Below, piece after piece: positions 63,245-64,000 of a DNA stretch of 64,000 bases. Source of the DNA: Paraburkholderia acidisoli. GTDB lineage: Bacteria; Pseudomonadota; Gammaproteobacteria; Burkholderiales; Burkholderiaceae. Below the pieces are notes generated by a model. It was given only the letters and a program-made list of their open reading frames with translations. It was not told where the DNA came from and did not search any database. The position numbers and the translations under genes were made by a program. The stretch covers positions 930,001 to 994,000 of the forward strand of contig NZ_CP046916.1 in NCBI RefSeq assembly GCF_009789675.1, read 5' to 3'. The first letter of the stretch is position 1, and the number at the start of each line of letters is the position of its first letter.

Positions 63245-63317
63245 GGCACGACGATCGCAGCCCTCGCGCCGGCCATGCCAACCGCGCATGACCGGCTCGA
63301 GCGCCGGGCGCCGAGGC

Positions 63318-64000
63318 TTACGACATTACCGTGACCGACTTCGTCACGAGGTACGGCTCGAGCGCTTCCGGACCGCCTTCCGAACCGTAGCCCGAATCCT
63401 TCACGCCGCCGAACGGCATTTCCGGCCAGGGCGTGGCGGGCTGGTTGATCCACAGCATGCCCACTTCGAGCGACTGCGTGAGCAGGTGCACGTTCTTGAA
63501 CGACTTCGTGAACGCGTAGCCCGCGAGGCCGTACGGCAGACGGTTGGCTTCCGCAATGGCGTCTTCGAGCTTGTCGAAGCCGCGAATGGCCGCGATCGGG
63601 CCGAACGGTTCGTTGTTGAACACGTCGGCTTCGAGCGGCACGTCGGTCAGCACCGTGGGCGCGAAGAAGTTGCCCGCCGAGCCAATGCGCTCACCGCCCG
63701 TGGCGATGGTCGCGCCGCTCTTGCGCGCGTTGTCGATCACGCTGGCCATGGCCGTGATGCGGCGAGCGTTGGCGAGCGGCCCGAGCGTCGTGCCTTCGGC
63801 CAGACCGTCGCCGACCTTGAGGCCTTCCGCGTGCTTGACCAGCGCTTGCGCGAACGCTTCGCGCAGGCTGTTGTGCACGAGGAAGCGCGTGGGCGAAATG
63901 CAGACCTGGCCCGCGTTGCGGAACTTGGCCGCGCCCGCTGCCTTCACGGCGAGTTCGACGTCGGCGTCTTCCGCGACGATCACCGGTGCGTGGCCGCCCA
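63318..64000 (-). CDS. NAD(P)-dependent aldehyde dehydrogenase (5' end outside window)
   Basis: The reverse strand is open to the window edge. Visible C-terminal part: [17 protein letters not shown], catalytic Cys in [14 protein letters not shown], the NAD-site Glu-Pro-Phe in [12 protein letters not shown] and [16 protein letters not shown] near the end. Motifs match succinate-semialdehyde / alpha-ketoglutarate-semialdehyde dehydrogenases; next to udh the latter is more likely. A GTG at 63983 is not the true start, since the GGHAP motif lies upstream of it. Confidence 0.88.
   Translation of the reverse strand, partial: GGHAPVIVAEDADVELAVKAAGAAKFRNAGQVCISPTRFLVHNSLREAFAQALVKHAEGLKVGDGLAEGTTLGPLANARRITAMASVIDNARKSGATIATGGERIGSAGNFFAPTVLTDVPLEADVFNNEPFGPIAAIRGFDKLEDAIAEANRLPYGLAGYAFTKSFKNVHLLTQSLEVGMLWINQPATPWPEMPFGGVKDSGYGSEGGPEALEPYLVTKSVTVMS

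Overview
The window is GC-rich, densely packed proteobacterial chromosome of the Burkholderiaceae type (Burkholderia, Paraburkholderia or Caballeronia, most likely a Paraburkholderia-like isolate). Support comes from general-porin genes beside transporters, a hopanoid-modification cluster, many LysR and OmpR-type regulators, and ATGA start/stop overlaps. I see no rRNA, tRNA, CRISPR array, insertion sequence or phage gene. Species-level identity is inference.

Layout. 1-2725: sulfonate/nitrate-type ABC importer (permease cut by the window edge). 2867-5349: LysR regulator divergent from a DHA2 efflux pump. 5594-7129: membrane diguanylate cyclase. 7194-9593: two small unknowns around an odd secreted lytic transglycosylase with a VirB9-like tail. 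9781-14443: a bufferin-type copper-peptide operon (DUF2282 peptide, MNIO/DUF692 enzyme, DUF2063 partner, DoxX) that ends in a DUF1109 anti-sigma paralogue and converges on an ECF sigma / DUF1109 pair; the operon has an exact GTAACC-N16-CGAA promoter. 14593-15198: TetR regulator. 15228-19438: hopanoid genes hpnL, hpnI and hpnJ. 20093-27986: six-gene iron-uptake locus (OprB-like porin, beta-propeller, Dyp peroxidase EfeB, FbpABC) with a Fur-like box. 28355-30360: QseBC/PmrAB-like two-component system, followed by a candidate small RNA (30436-30553) with a direct-repeat promoter and a perfect terminator. 30575-36272: tripartite RND efflux operon. 36531-40957: GGDEF-EAL protein convergently overlapping a chemoreceptor. 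41250-49575: two porin/transporter/amidohydrolase modules (2-pyrone-4,6-dicarboxylate lactonase type) with MFS, DctA and LysR genes. 49664-53521: lipoprotein, small unknown, MipA-like protein, alpha/beta hydrolase and a DUF4118 protein. 54029-56535: second two-component system and a small lipoprotein. 56609-64000: uronate module with TRAP transporter, porin, LacI regulator, uronate dehydrogenase and an aldehyde dehydrogenase cut by the window edge.

How the parts work together. In the copper/peptide region, the ECF factor is expected to fire the bufferin promoter when its DUF1109 partner senses metal. The operon carries a second, same-length DUF1109 protein in which both presumed sensing cysteines are threonine, which suggests built-in feedback. 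In the uronate region, two near-identical LacI operators sit at the porin/TRAP and dehydrogenase promoters, linking entry and oxidation of the sugar acid. The strongest leads for new biology are the cysteine-less anti-sigma paralogue, the candidate RNA beside the QseBC-like system, and the unusual iron-uptake gene set.
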